64,000 bases of DNA from assembly GCA_022842165.1 (NCBI GenBank), contig JALHQC010000005.1:62001-126000 (forward strand). Reading direction: 5' to 3'. Each line of letters opens with the position of its first letter. Position 1 is the stretch's first letter. This document shows, one piece after another, positions 51,377 to 60,035 of this stretch. The translations under genes and the position numbers were made by a program. This stretch comes from a bacterium (lineage in GTDB: Bacteria; Pseudomonadota; Alphaproteobacteria; Rhizobiales; Aestuariivirgaceae). A model generated the notes under the pieces. The model saw only the letters and a list, made by a program, of their open reading frames with translations, was not told the origin of the DNA and did not search any database.

Positions 51377-51577
51377 ATGAAGGCGGTGATCAAAAAAGGC
51401 AACTTAGATATGGCTCGAGCTGATCGACTTGGCATCAAGGATCATTCCTCCTCCCGCACTAAGCGAGCCATGCTCTTCGTCCGTGAGTACGGGTTACTGG
51501 AGGTCTTGAAACGCAGCCGCCAATATCATCATCAATATCGTAGAGATTGTGACCTGGAGGCGGTGCAGTCGCGATAA
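51377..51577 (+). pseudogene. N-terminal relic of the 23272-type methyltransferase
   Basis: Residues DRLGIKDHSSSRTKRAML and FVREYGLLEVLKR align with residues near the start of the methyltransferase at 23272-24159 (GFKDHSASRLKRALL, LREHGVLEI). The Rossmann domain is absent and the tail is unrelated. The gap 51264-51663 holds nothing else I can support. Confidence 0.6.
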
Positions 51578-51663
51578 TCTGGCCCGCGGAGTGTCGGGAT
51601 CTGCCGACGTTACCTACTGATAGAGAGTGGAGCTGGGGTTCGCCACGAAAGGAATAGCCGATA

Positions 51664-52146
51664 GTGACCGAAAAACTCATCGACACGCTGAAGGTGATGT
51701 TCTCCAGTGTCTCGTGGAGAAGCGCTGCTGGAATGCTCGCGGTCTTTGGTGGGCTTAATCTCCTATGGGAAGTCGCACAGCTTCCACTCTATGATATCTG
51801 GTACGAAGCATCTTCGGGTGAAATCGCTTTTGCGGTGTTGCACTGTACCGCTGGTGATCTCCTGATTGGGATCAACAGCGCGATAGTGGCGCTGTTGTTG
51901 GCGGCTGTACTCTATCGATCGACGCACCTGTCGGTTTGGGCAATAGGTCTGATATTCGTGCTGATTGCCACCGCCTACACGATTTACAGTGAGTGGCTCA
52001 ATGTTTTTATGCGGAAGAGTTGGAGCTACAGTGAGCTGATGCCAACAATTCCACCCCTCGAGACAGGTCTTTCGCCGCTGTTGCAGTGGATCATCGTGCC
52101 CGTCATCACCATCTGGATTGTTGAACTGAGGCGACACCAGCTTTGA
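51664..52146 (+). CDS. Conserved membrane protein, WE-x2-QLPLY family, copy 1
   Basis: A 160-aa protein with about four helices. Conserved features shared with the copy at 60237 are LWEVAQLPLYDIW, a GDLLI segment, YTIYSEWLN, and the C-terminal YSELMP with GLSPLLQWIIVP. The GTG start has AAGGAAT upstream. It follows the copper genes and precedes an L,D-transpeptidase. No characterised family recognised. Confidence 0.75.
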   Translation: MTEKLIDTLKVMFSSVSWRSAAGMLAVFGGLNLLWEVAQLPLYDIWYEASSGEIAFAVLHCTAGDLLIGINSAIVALLLAAVLYRSTHLSVWAIGLIFVLIATAYTIYSEWLNVFMRKSWSYSELMPTIPPLETGLSPLLQWIIVPVITIWIVELRRHQL

Positions 52147-52180
52147 TATCGCATTGCCTCGTCAGAAAGTGAAAGTACAC

Positions 52181-52903
52181 ATGGCTGTCTCGTTGAAACG
52201 ACGTAACTTCCTCACTGCTGCGGCGGTACTCTTGGTGCTTGGATACACCAGACATGCCTCTGCCAACGCACTCTATGGCGGGGACGATGAGGAATACTTT
52301 GATCCATCACTGTTGCCGCCGGCGGAGTCTGAGGTTGATTTTCCGATCGAACAAGTGAATCCGCGGTTGATCAAAAAGCGCTTTCGCCGCCAGATCGTTG
52401 ATTTCGAGGGGGCAGAGGTACTCGGGACCATCATTATCGATCCCGACAATCGTTTTCTGTATTACGTCATTGAGCAGGGGCAGGCAATTCGATACGGCGT
52501 GGGTGTTGGTCGCGCGGGATTTGCATGGGCTGGCAGTGCAATTGTCGGCATGAAACGCCGCTGGCCGCGTTGGGTGCCGCCCCGCAGCATGGTGGATCGG
52601 GATCCCAATGCGCTCCGCTGGGTCAACGGCCAACCCGGTGGACCAGACAACCCGCTGGGCGCCCGCGCTCTGTACTTGTTCGCGAATGGCGCCGATACTC
52701 TATATCGAATACACGGAACGAATGAGCCCCAGTCGATAGGCAAGGCCGTATCATCCGGTTGCATACGGCTGTTGAATGAAGATATCTCGCACCTTTTCGA
52801 TCTCGTCGAAATTGGTACACCCGTCGTGGTGCGGGCCTCTCATGAACAAGCTCGAGAGGTTGATCCCCACGTCAGCAATGGTCACAGCCGGCCTGCATTC
52901 TGA
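52181..52903 (+). CDS. L,D-transpeptidase (YkuD family), second copy
   Basis: A 240-aa exported enzyme: leader RRNFLTAAAVLLVLGYTRHASA, YkuD core from GTIIIDPDNRFLYYV, active site RIHGTNEP and SSGCIRLL. Very similar core to 37833, with an extra acidic N-terminal segment. The start at 52181 is 34 nt after the membrane protein stop. Confidence 0.9.
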   Translation: MAVSLKRRNFLTAAAVLLVLGYTRHASANALYGGDDEEYFDPSLLPPAESEVDFPIEQVNPRLIKKRFRRQIVDFEGAEVLGTIIIDPDNRFLYYVIEQGQAIRYGVGVGRAGFAWAGSAIVGMKRRWPRWVPPRSMVDRDPNALRWVNGQPGGPDNPLGARALYLFANGADTLYRIHGTNEPQSIGKAVSSGCIRLLNEDISHLFDLVEIGTPVVVRASHEQAREVDPHVSNGHSRPAF

Positions 52904-53084
52904 TCTTCGTGGCGCCGTGGTGAGCTGGCTCGTCAAGGTCTTGCGAGTTCCATGTTCACGACTATTCATGCGATGGAATTAGAAGTAGCATGCTGGACTG
53001 TGAGCATGACTTGCCCCGACACGGCGAAGCCTCCGGCTCACGGAATTGGACTTCTGTAGGACTTATGTATTCCTGGGATACAGC

Positions 53085-53102
53085 CCCTTCGCCGGTGAAG
53101 GG
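53085..53102. promoter_or_regulatory. Short inverted repeat upstream of the BNR-repeat gene
   Basis: CCCTTC / GAAGGG with a 6-nt spacer, about 80 bp before the start at 53184. Could be an operator or the terminator of the transpeptidase gene. Confidence 0.25.
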
Positions 53103-53183
53103 ATCTTGAAGGAATTATACGCCATTCTGTATCTTCCATGACTGGGCTATTCAAATTCGCTACTCAAAGGCGAGGAAAGCGCA

Positions 53184-54083
53184 ATGACAAACTCCGAACG
53201 CAGAAGAACCAGACAGCACATGCAGGTTATTCTCGTATTGCTGGTATCTTCTCTGGTCGCAATCACGATGCTTCCTGCTCACGCAGAAAGTCTTCAGGAG
53301 ATCGCCGAACATACGCACTTCCATGGAGTTTCGTTTAATCGTGCCGGTGGCGATGCGGAGCTTCTGATCGCGACCCACCACGGCATGTTTGCGGTAATGA
53401 AGGATGGTTCCACGGCGCAGATTTCAACAACGCAGGACTTTATGGGGTTCTCGGCCGATCCGTCTGATCCCATGAGATATTTCGGAAGTGGTCATCCTGC
53501 TGGTGGTGGGAATTCAGGCTTCCTTGAAACCCGGGATGGGGGAGCCACGTGGTCGCGATTGTCGGACGGGGTCAATGGTCCGGTCGACTTTCACAGCCTT
53601 TCCGTCAGTGCGGCCAATCCGAAGGTCATCTATGGGGTCTTCAACGGCATTCAAATGAGTGCAGATGGAGGTCTGAGCTGGCAAGTCACCGGAGGTATTC
53701 CGGATGGCCTGGTACAATTTGCTGCCTCGTCGAGAGACCCTCTCCGAATTGTTGCTGCAACCAAGACTGGTTTGGTGGTGAGCGATGATTCAGGAAAGTC
53801 ATGGCGAAACGCTGCGTTCGACGGAGAAATCGTGAGTGCCATCCGGATTGAATCTGATGGAATAGCTTATGCATTTGTGCTCGGTCACGGATTTCTCACG
53901 AGCAACGAGTCAAGCTTCGCCGAATGGGTGCCACTTTCCAATTCTTTCGGTCAGGCAATTCCACTTCACATTGCGTCGAACTCCAAGGATCCGAACCATC
54001 TCATCATTTCCACGCAGACCAGCGAGTTGCTAGAGTCTCTTGACGGCGGCAAAAACTGGAAATCTTTTGGTCAACGGCAGTGA
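53184..54083 (+). CDS. Exported BNR-repeat (sialidase-fold/F510_1955-type) beta-propeller protein
   Basis: A 299-aa protein with a signal peptide ending PAHA, a His motif at the mature N-terminus (EHTHFHGVSF) and several BNR/Asp-box repeats (ETRDGGATWSRL, SADGGLSWQV, SDDSGKSWRN, SLDGGKNWKS). This is a beta-propeller annotated in related genomes as F510_1955-family glycosylhydrolase; enzymatic activity is doubtful. It overlaps the cytochrome c gene (GTGA). Confidence 0.8.
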   Translation: MTNSERRRTRQHMQVILVLLVSSLVAITMLPAHAESLQEIAEHTHFHGVSFNRAGGDAELLIATHHGMFAVMKDGSTAQISTTQDFMGFSADPSDPMRYFGSGHPAGGGNSGFLETRDGGATWSRLSDGVNGPVDFHSLSVSAANPKVIYGVFNGIQMSADGGLSWQVTGGIPDGLVQFAASSRDPLRIVAATKTGLVVSDDSGKSWRNAAFDGEIVSAIRIESDGIAYAFVLGHGFLTSNESSFAEWVPLSNSFGQAIPLHIASNSKDPNHLIISTQTSELLESLDGGKNWKSFGQRQ

Positions 54084-54583
54084 TAACATGGCGCCGGGCA
54101 GGAATGCCTGTCTTTTCAATTGGAGTGCTGATCCTGGGAGTGCTGGCCGTATACCTCATGCGATCCGCTTCAAATGATGGTGGCGGATTGGAGGGCGCGA
54201 TGTCTGCTGCCACGATGACACGTGGCAAAATGGCGTATGGACGATACTGTGCGAGTTGCCATGGAAAGCAGCTTCAAGGGCAAGCCGATTGGAAGAACCC
54301 TCTCCCAAACGGCCGCTTGCCCGCGCCACCCCATGATGCCAGCGGACATACCTGGCATCATCCCGACGCTGTTCTGACCGGTATCACCCGGCGTGGGCTG
54401 AAGCCGTATGTGAACCAGGAATATGAGAGTGATATGCCGGCTTTCGAGGGCATCCTTACTGAAAAACAAATTGGCGATATTCTGAGCTACATCAAGAGCA
54501 CGTGGCCAGAACGGGAGCGTGACTATCAAAGGCAGATGACGGATCGGACGCCTGCAGACCCAGTGAAACCCGATGTCAAATAG
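54080..54583 (+). CDS. Membrane-anchored class I c-type cytochrome
   Basis: A 167-aa protein: N-terminal anchor (VFSIGVLILGVLAVYLM), heme site CASCH, axial Met in DMPAFEGILTEKQIGDILSYIK. Translationally coupled to the propeller protein. Electron carrier, probably linked to copper oxidation or the nearby cytochrome b. Confidence 0.88.
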   Translation: MITWRRAGMPVFSIGVLILGVLAVYLMRSASNDGGGLEGAMSAATMTRGKMAYGRYCASCHGKQLQGQADWKNPLPNGRLPAPPHDASGHTWHHPDAVLTGITRRGLKPYVNQEYESDMPAFEGILTEKQIGDILSYIKSTWPERERDYQRQMTDRTPADPVKPDVK

Positions 54584-54944
54584 CTGTCTCTCAGTCGCGC
54601 GTTCTGAGGAATCCGGTCGATGAAATCCGCAGGTCCAGTGACTCATAGTCATTTCTGATTGCGCATGAACAGAGCTGGCTGAAGGGCAGAAGATGGTCGG
54701 TAGAGCTCCGGGTCCGGTTGAGTTGGGTGTTAAGGGTGCTGTACAGATCACATTGCCGGATGGCGGTGTCATTCAGGCAAAATTCAGAGGATCTTCGATC
54801 CGGCCAGAAATCAGTCGGCAGCAGAGCAACTTTTGCTCTGGGCATCTATTGTATGTTTTGCCTGACTGTTCGGAAGGTGTATCTTTTTAATCCGAAGTGC
54901 ATGGCTATCTTGTTGGCTGCACTTGTAACGTTAAAGGAGAAATT
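54584..54944. other. Intergenic region, 361 bp, possible DUF2167-like scrap
   Basis: One frame near 54693-54800 reads VELGVKGAVQITLPDGGV, vaguely like the N-terminal domain of DUF2167 proteins, but it is short and soon loses coherence. No other gene seen. Confidence 0.25.
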
Positions 54945-55358
54945 ATGAAGTATAGTGTTTGTCTCATGTTGGCTGGAGTAAGCCTCACGGTTTTCGCTAT
55001 CCCGTCTCGCGCTCAACAAGATGCATATCCAGCGGTCTGTCAGAGCGAGATGAAAATGCCCGCACCAACTCACTCCAGTGACATGATGAATGGCATGATG
55101 AAAGACCATCAAAAGGCGGCGATGGCGGGCATGATGAAAATGGACAGTGACATGATGCAAGGCATGATGAAGGACGATGCCGATGTTGCTTTTGTCTGTG
55201 GTATGATTGCTCATCATCAAGGCGCAATCGACATGGCCAACGTTGAATTGCAGCATGGGGACAATGCCTGGGCCAAAGAGATGGCTCAGAAGGTCATTGA
55301 TGCTCAGACCAAGGAAATTGCTGAAATGACGAGCTGGCTGAAGGACAACGCGAAATGA
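54945..55358 (+). CDS. DUF305 (CopM-like) secreted protein
   Basis: A 137-aa protein with a signal peptide to SRAQ, a Met/His-rich stretch (MMNGMMKDHQKAAMAGMMK) and the DUF305 core CGMIAHHQGAIDMANVEL with AEMTSWL. Such proteins bind Cu or Ag in the periplasm. The ATG has AAAGGAG 5 nt upstream. The broken homologue is at 46283. Confidence 0.88.
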   Translation: MKYSVCLMLAGVSLTVFAIPSRAQQDAYPAVCQSEMKMPAPTHSSDMMNGMMKDHQKAAMAGMMKMDSDMMQGMMKDDADVAFVCGMIAHHQGAIDMANVELQHGDNAWAKEMAQKVIDAQTKEIAEMTSWLKDNAK

Positions 55359-55470
55359 AACTGAGTGATTAAGATTTCACAGCTGTTGAAGAAATCGTGC
55401 TGGCGATGTCCGAATTGGCCATCGCCAGTAGTGCTACTCCTGTGGAGTTGAGTTCCACTTGGAGCCCTCA

Positions 55471-55980
55471 ATGCTCACCTGGCTGCTGCATTGGGTTTCT
55501 GCCATTCTGGCCTTGTTTCTGTTGTTGACCTCGCTGGGATCTGCTTTCGCACTGCTTCCGCGTCCATTCGGTTCAATATGGATGGAGTTGCATCTGTCGA
55601 CGGGAACACTGCTGTTGATCATAACAGCGTTAAGGATTGCGCTTGGCACTGTTCATGGCCAGTTCGCAATTCTACATGGCTGGATAACACGGTCTGTTGC
55701 ACTCAGAAACTTCTTGCTGATCCTCGCGTTTGCGACCGCCATCGTCGGACTGCTGCTGTATCAAAAGCCACCTCTCGGCAAAGTCAGCTACTTCTTTGTC
55801 ATTGTTCCGATGCCGACTTTGATACGGCTCGATCACGATTGGCATAATTTTGCAATCGGCTTCCATACTGGTCTCGCGTGCTTGCTTCTGGTTCTGATAA
55901 TCTTGCACGCAGCGGCCGGCATCAAGCAAAAGACAGTGACTGGAAAAGTGCGGCTCTCGGAGATGATCTGGCCGTGGTAG
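55471..55980 (+). CDS. Cytochrome b561-like membrane protein
   Basis: A 169-aa protein with four helices and conserved His in LLHWVSA, MELHLSTG, WHNFAIGFHTG and ILHAAAG. Cytochrome b/b561 type. The ATG at 55471 has GGAG upstream. Second b561-like gene of the window; possible electron partner of the cytochrome c. Confidence 0.8.
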   Translation: MLTWLLHWVSAILALFLLLTSLGSAFALLPRPFGSIWMELHLSTGTLLLIITALRIALGTVHGQFAILHGWITRSVALRNFLLILAFATAIVGLLLYQKPPLGKVSYFFVIVPMPTLIRLDHDWHNFAIGFHTGLACLLLVLIILHAAAGIKQKTVTGKVRLSEMIWPW

Positions 55981-56241
55981 TTCTGGGGTTTTATAAACCA
56001 AACGAGCAGACCCTGACATCCCCGCAGCCCATTTGAGCCGACATGTTTCCAAAGTAGTGTCGCCAGCTGTTGTACGACGTACTTCAAGACGTGACTTAGT
56101 GCCCTCATTACCCACGACAACATTTCAATCGCGCGCGAAGATACGGATGATGGCACGTCAACCGAGAGTAAGCAGTCCCCCGTGAACTATTCCCAACCCA
56201 TTGATTTTTGTGTCTGACTGCGGGCTTCAGAGATTTCGAAT

Positions 56242-56481
56242 TTGCAGTTCTCCTGGATATTCTCGCCCCTCGGACGCTGGCTGTCACTGGTGGGTGCTGT
56301 TTTTGCCATGCTCGGCGTCGCCTGGCTCAAGGGCCGTGCCGACGGCAAGGCAGCTTGGCAAGAAAAACGTCGCGCAGCGCGCGAAAAGGCCATGCAGCAA
56401 TCATCGGAGATTCGACATGACGTACAGAATGACAGCGATGCTGCTCTTGATCGCCGTCTCGGTCGCTGGATGCGCGACTGA
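56242..56481 (+). CDS. Phage-type i-spanin (Rz-like) protein
   Basis: A 79-aa protein with one N-terminal membrane helix (GRWLSLVGAVFAMLGVAWL) and a charged helical periplasmic part (KAAWQEKRRAAREKAMQQ) ending ALDRRLGRWMRD, as in rhizobial phage i-spanins. The only start is TTG. The o-spanin gene overlaps its 3' half in another frame, the classic Rz/Rz1 layout. No other phage gene is nearby. Confidence 0.7.
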   Translation: MQFSWIFSPLGRWLSLVGAVFAMLGVAWLKGRADGKAAWQEKRRAAREKAMQQSSEIRHDVQNDSDAALDRRLGRWMRD

Positions 56482-56617
56482 CCCGCTCACCCGCAGCGAC
56501 TGTGATTGGGCGCAGCCGATCAAGCTTTCGCGCGAGGATGTGCTGACGCGGCAGACGAAGGAGCAGATCGCAGCGCATAATGAGATTGGAAGCCTACTTT
56601 GTCGTTGGAAGTCATAA
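56417..56617 (+). CDS. Phage-type o-spanin (Rz1-like) lipoprotein
   Basis: A 66-aa lipoprotein: lipobox SVAGC (C19), then DCDWAQPIKLSREDVLTRQT and KEQIAAHNEIG, typical of Rz1-like spanins. It starts inside the Rz-like gene in a +1 frame and extends past it. Together the pair would span the periplasm and fuse the two membranes during lysis. Confidence 0.72.
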   Translation: MTYRMTAMLLLIAVSVAGCATDPLTRSDCDWAQPIKLSREDVLTRQTKEQIAAHNEIGSLLCRWKS

Positions 56618-56988
56618 CAGTCAAGGCACCGGGGCATTGTGTCGCCAAGGATCTAAGCACCTCAGATCAAGCCTGTAGTAGCCGAATTTCCTTGCAAATT
56701 ATTGCTGCCCGGTTCGTTGTCTTCGCCGCCTGGCAGGAGATTGCCGGCACCGATCTATGTTATTGGCGTGACAATCTGGTTGAAACGCGATTTTTCGCGA
56801 TAGATATAGCGCTTGGCCACACCGGCCAATACACCAGTGGCGGCCTCAACACTGCCTCCGGTCATTGCCGCCGCCATGGCGCTGAGCTCGGTAAGCGTCG
56901 TTGGCAATGCGCTTCGTCTCAGAGTAATAAAGGTGCGGGGATTGATACGGATCAAGGACGGCCGTGTCCCGTGGTAGGAAATGACACC
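56618..56988. other. Intergenic region, 371 bp, with an unassigned minus-strand coding-like stretch
   Basis: On the minus strand the end of an ORF stopping at 56755 reads LTELSAMAAAMTGGSVEAATGV in a protein-like manner, but no start or family is evident. It may be a phage relic next to the spanins. Confidence 0.25.
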
Positions 56989-57360
56989 ATGGTCTTGTTC
57001 CGAGGCATATTCCTTCTTCTTCTCCTGATCGGCCTGTTCATGGCCGCTGCCGGGGAAAAATCCTTTGCTTCGACGCCGATACCTGCGATGCAGCACTCTG
57101 CTGAAAATCATGATGCAATCAAGCTGACCACGTCGAACTATTGCAAGTTAGTCAAAGATTCCAGTAGACACGGTTCAAGCCATGACGGGTGTTGCCGTGA
57201 CATAAACTGCGGGAGCTGCGCTCAGCCTGACATTGCTGCACTTACGTCAATCGACGTGCCGACCCTGCGGCTTGACGAGCACGCGAACGCGACTGCCATT
57301 ACGCCAATGGTAGGCAGAAACATCGCCCCTGAAGGCGACCCTCCAAAACACTTCGCCTGA
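56989..57360 (+). CDS. Small secreted Cys/His-rich protein, second type
   Basis: A 123-aa protein with a signal peptide (GIFLLLLLIGLFMAAAG) and a Cys/His cluster (NYCKLVKDSSRHGSSHDGCC, then NCGSC). Same design as 46795: leader, His/Ser stretch, CC and C pairs. It is followed by a multicopper oxidase 103 bp downstream. Probable copper-binding protein. Confidence 0.65.
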   Translation: MVLFRGIFLLLLLIGLFMAAAGEKSFASTPIPAMQHSAENHDAIKLTTSNYCKLVKDSSRHGSSHDGCCRDINCGSCAQPDIAALTSIDVPTLRLDEHANATAITPMVGRNIAPEGDPPKHFA

Positions 57361-57463
57361 AATCGAACTGGGCCATTGCAGAGTCCAGTTGTTCTGTCGC
57401 GTCTGTGGCGCGGCAACTGATCCGGCGCCGGCCCACTTCCGGAAATATCAAAGGAACTTGAAC

Positions 57464-58936
57464 ATGAATCGCCGTCATTTTTCCAAGGCTCTCCTTGCAG
57501 GGAGCATTAGTCTTCCATTCGTCAACCGCGCATTTGCACCGGCCATCGCGGCGAATGCCCCGACCTCGTCCCTGAAGCTCGCTGCGGTATCGCGCACCAT
57601 AGATATCAATGGCCGCGCCGCATCGGTATTCGGTCTGACCACACCCGATGGCAAACCAGGTCTGAACCTCAATGCTGGTGAGACGGTTGGCGTTGATCTC
57701 ACCAACACGCTCGCTGAAGACACAATGATTCACTGGCATGGACTGTTGCCGCAGTGGGGTCATGACGGCGTTCCCGACTCGCCCATGCCGCTTCTCAAGG
57801 CTGGCGAAGTGCGCGGCTATGAGCTTCCCAGCGGCAAGCCAGGTACCCATTGGATGCATGCGCACACCCTCCAGGAGCAGAGCCTTCTCGCGGCCCCATT
57901 GATTGTTCGCAGCAAGGATGACCTGGTCCGTGACGAGCAGGATGTGGTGGTGCTTCTCCACGACTTCTCCTTCACGCCCGCAACCGAACTCCTGGGCAGA
58001 CTCAAGTCGGGTAATGGCATGGGTACGATGAATGGCACGAACATGCAGGGCATGGATCATTCCAAGATGCCCGGCATGAAGATGGATGACATGTCGAAGA
58101 TGGCCGGGAATATGATGGGCTCCGGCATGATGGGTATGGACATCAACGACATTGAATATGATGCCTATCTCGCCAATGACCGCACGCTCAATGATCCTGA
58201 AGTCGTGACGGTGGAGAAGGGAGGGCGCGTTCGCCTGCGCATCATCAACGGAGCGACTGCCACTGCCTTCACCATCGACACGGGTGCACTTGACGGCGAG
58301 GTGATTGCCGTCGATGGGCAAGACATCGTCCCCTTCAAGACGCAGCAATTCCCACTAGCCATGGGCCAGCGCGTGGACCTGCGACTGTCCGTTCCGAAAG
58401 AAGGCGGCGCCTTTCCGGTTCTGGCGTTGCGCGAGGGTGGCGTTCAGCGCACCGGCGTCATTCTCGCCAGCAAGGGCGCAACAGTCTCCAAGATCGCGGA
58501 TGCGGGCGAAGCAGCCGGTCCAGTACTGTCACTGGCCGCCGAGATGGGCCTTGTAGCGGCAATGCCACTCTTGCCGAAGGAGTCGGACGGAAGATTTACC
58601 GTCAATCTCTTTGGCAACATGCAGGACTATAGCTGGGGCATGCAGTCAAACGCACCGCTCACTGTCGCCGAAGGCAATCGTGTGCTTGTCGAAATGCGCA
58701 ACATGTCGATGATGACCCATCCCATGCATCTTCATGGTCATCACTTCCAGATCGTCGGCATCAATGGACAATCCTTCACCGGCGCGGTTCGTGACACCGT
58801 GATCGTGCCTCACATGACCAGCGTTACTTTCGCCTTCGACGCGATCAACCCAGGCAAGGCGTGGGCCTTCCATTGCCACCATCTCTACCACATGGCGACC
58901 GGCATGATGGCGACCATTGGCTATGAAGGAGCATGA
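57464..58936 (+). CDS. CopA-type multicopper oxidase with Met-rich insert
   Basis: A 490-aa oxidase: Tat-like leader MNRRHFSKALLAGSISLPF; copper motifs MIHWHGLLPQ, HWMHAHTLQEQ, HPMHLHGHHFQ and AFHCHHLYHMATGMM. A long Met-rich insert at about residues 185-225 (MGTMNGTNMQGMDHSKM and following) is the Cu(I)-binding feature of CueO/CopA enzymes. The ATG has AAAGGAA upstream. Confidence 0.92.
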   Translation: MNRRHFSKALLAGSISLPFVNRAFAPAIAANAPTSSLKLAAVSRTIDINGRAASVFGLTTPDGKPGLNLNAGETVGVDLTNTLAEDTMIHWHGLLPQWGHDGVPDSPMPLLKAGEVRGYELPSGKPGTHWMHAHTLQEQSLLAAPLIVRSKDDLVRDEQDVVVLLHDFSFTPATELLGRLKSGNGMGTMNGTNMQGMDHSKMPGMKMDDMSKMAGNMMGSGMMGMDINDIEYDAYLANDRTLNDPEVVTVEKGGRVRLRIINGATATAFTIDTGALDGEVIAVDGQDIVPFKTQQFPLAMGQRVDLRLSVPKEGGAFPVLALREGGVQRTGVILASKGATVSKIADAGEAAGPVLSLAAEMGLVAAMPLLPKESDGRFTVNLFGNMQDYSWGMQSNAPLTVAEGNRVLVEMRNMSMMTHPMHLHGHHFQIVGINGQSFTGAVRDTVIVPHMTSVTFAFDAINPGKAWAFHCHHLYHMATGMMATIGYEGA

Positions 58937-58940
58937 CGCG

Positions 58941-59192
58941 ATGTTCAAATGCTTCGTGTCCTATCGGGGCTAGGCGGTTCTGGTCGCCACAATTGCCATT
59001 GGCGGCTATCTGGCGATCTGGCACGGCACCCACGTCGCAGTCGCTTTGCCGTTCCTCGTGATCCTGGCATGCCCGTTGATGCACATGTTCATGCACGGTG
59101 GGCACGGCCATCACCATGGGCACGGTACGAAGGAACCAAGCCCGCCCGCCCCAGGCTCGAATCCGCCTCAGACACCGGAAAAAGGAGCATGA
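58941..59192 (+). pseudogene. DUF2933 protein gene with in-frame TAG
   Basis: From ATG 58941 the frame is interrupted at 58971-58973 by TAG, then continues for 72 codons as a DUF2933 protein: one helix, the PFLVILACPLMHMFMHGG motif and a His-rich GHGHHHGHG tail. No alternative ATG/GTG/TTG lies just after the stop. It sits between the oxidase and the DUF5676 gene, a usual copper-cluster position. Confidence 0.7.
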
Positions 59193-59193
59193 A

Positions 59194-59451
59194 ATGGAAA
59201 AGTCAAAGCTTGAGCTCCAAGCTTTTGGTTGGGCTTTTTCAGGCGCATTAGTTGTCTTATTAGTTCTTTGCGAGGCCGCAGCCGTCATTTTGCCGGGCTG
59301 GCAGCTTGCCCACAATTGGCTGACGCTGTTCTCGGCGGCGAAAGTCGGCAGCTTGCGCAACTTCATCGAAGGCGTCGTCGCCAGCGTGATCTTCGGCTGG
59401 ATCATAGCTGCCGTCCTCGTCACCATCAACAATCGTCTTCTCAGGAGATAA
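59194..59451 (+). CDS. DUF5676-like small membrane protein
   Basis: An 85-aa protein with two helices (GWAFSGALVVLLVLCEAAAV; NFIEGVVASVIFGWIIAAVL) and a terminal INNRLLRR. Fits DUF5676, found next to copper genes. RBS AAAAGGAG. It ends 3 nt before the DUF411 gene. Confidence 0.75.
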   Translation: MEKSKLELQAFGWAFSGALVVLLVLCEAAAVILPGWQLAHNWLTLFSAAKVGSLRNFIEGVVASVIFGWIIAAVLVTINNRLLRR

Positions 59452-59454
59452 CAC

Positions 59455-59910
59455 ATGAACCGTCGAACAGTTCTAATCGGAATCCTCGCTGCAACATCAC
59501 TTGTGGTACTGCCGAACGCGTCCAGTGCGTCCAAGCTCCCGAAGCTCGCCGTCTATCGCAATCCGGGCTGCGGGTGTTGCGAAGGTTGGGTGCAACACAT
59601 GAGGGCAAATGGATTCGAGGTGACAATCGAGGACGATCCCAATCTTGACGCTCGCCGCGCAAGCCTTGGAATTCCCGCCGAGCTGGCGAGTTGTCACATT
59701 GCACTTGCCGATGGCTATGCCTTCGAGGGCCATATCCCAGCGGCTGACATCTTGAAATTCCTCCATGAGCGGCCCGCCAGTGCCATTGGTCTCGTGGTTC
59801 CCGGTATGCCTGCGGGTTCGCCTGGCATGGGCCCCGAAGGCAGCGGAGGGCCCTATGATGTTCTGCTCCTGGCGACCAATGCGGTCCCCACCGTCTACGC
59901 CACACATTGA
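59455..59910 (+). CDS. DUF411 metal-binding periplasmic protein, second copy
   Basis: A 151-aa protein with a leader (TVLIGILAATSLVVLP), RNPGCGCCEGWVQHMRANGF, SCHIAL, EGHIP, VPGMPAGSPGMG and a final YATH. Same family and layout as 20369. Probable copper binder. Confidence 0.88.
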   Translation: MNRRTVLIGILAATSLVVLPNASSASKLPKLAVYRNPGCGCCEGWVQHMRANGFEVTIEDDPNLDARRASLGIPAELASCHIALADGYAFEGHIPAADILKFLHERPASAIGLVVPGMPAGSPGMGPEGSGGPYDVLLLATNAVPTVYATH

Positions 59911-59924
59911 TTGGGAGGCATATC

Positions 59925-60035
59925 ATGATGCAAGGATATGGCGGCATGGGATGGGGCATGGGGTTGGTCAGCGTGATCGTTCTGGTTCTGCTCGTTCTGG
60001 GAGTCGCGGCACTGGTCAAATATCTGAAGACCTGA
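59925..60035 (+). CDS. 36-aa membrane microprotein
   Basis: Too short for usual ORF cut-offs. A Gly/Met-rich start (MMQGYGGMGWGMG) is followed by one helix (LVSVIVLVLLVLGVAALV) and KYLKT. A GGGAGG Shine-Dalgarno lies 6 nt before the ATG and the gene follows DUF411 by 14 nt. Similar Met/Gly single-helix peptides occur in copper clusters. Confidence 0.65.
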   Translation: MMQGYGGMGWGMGLVSVIVLVLLVLGVAALVKYLKT

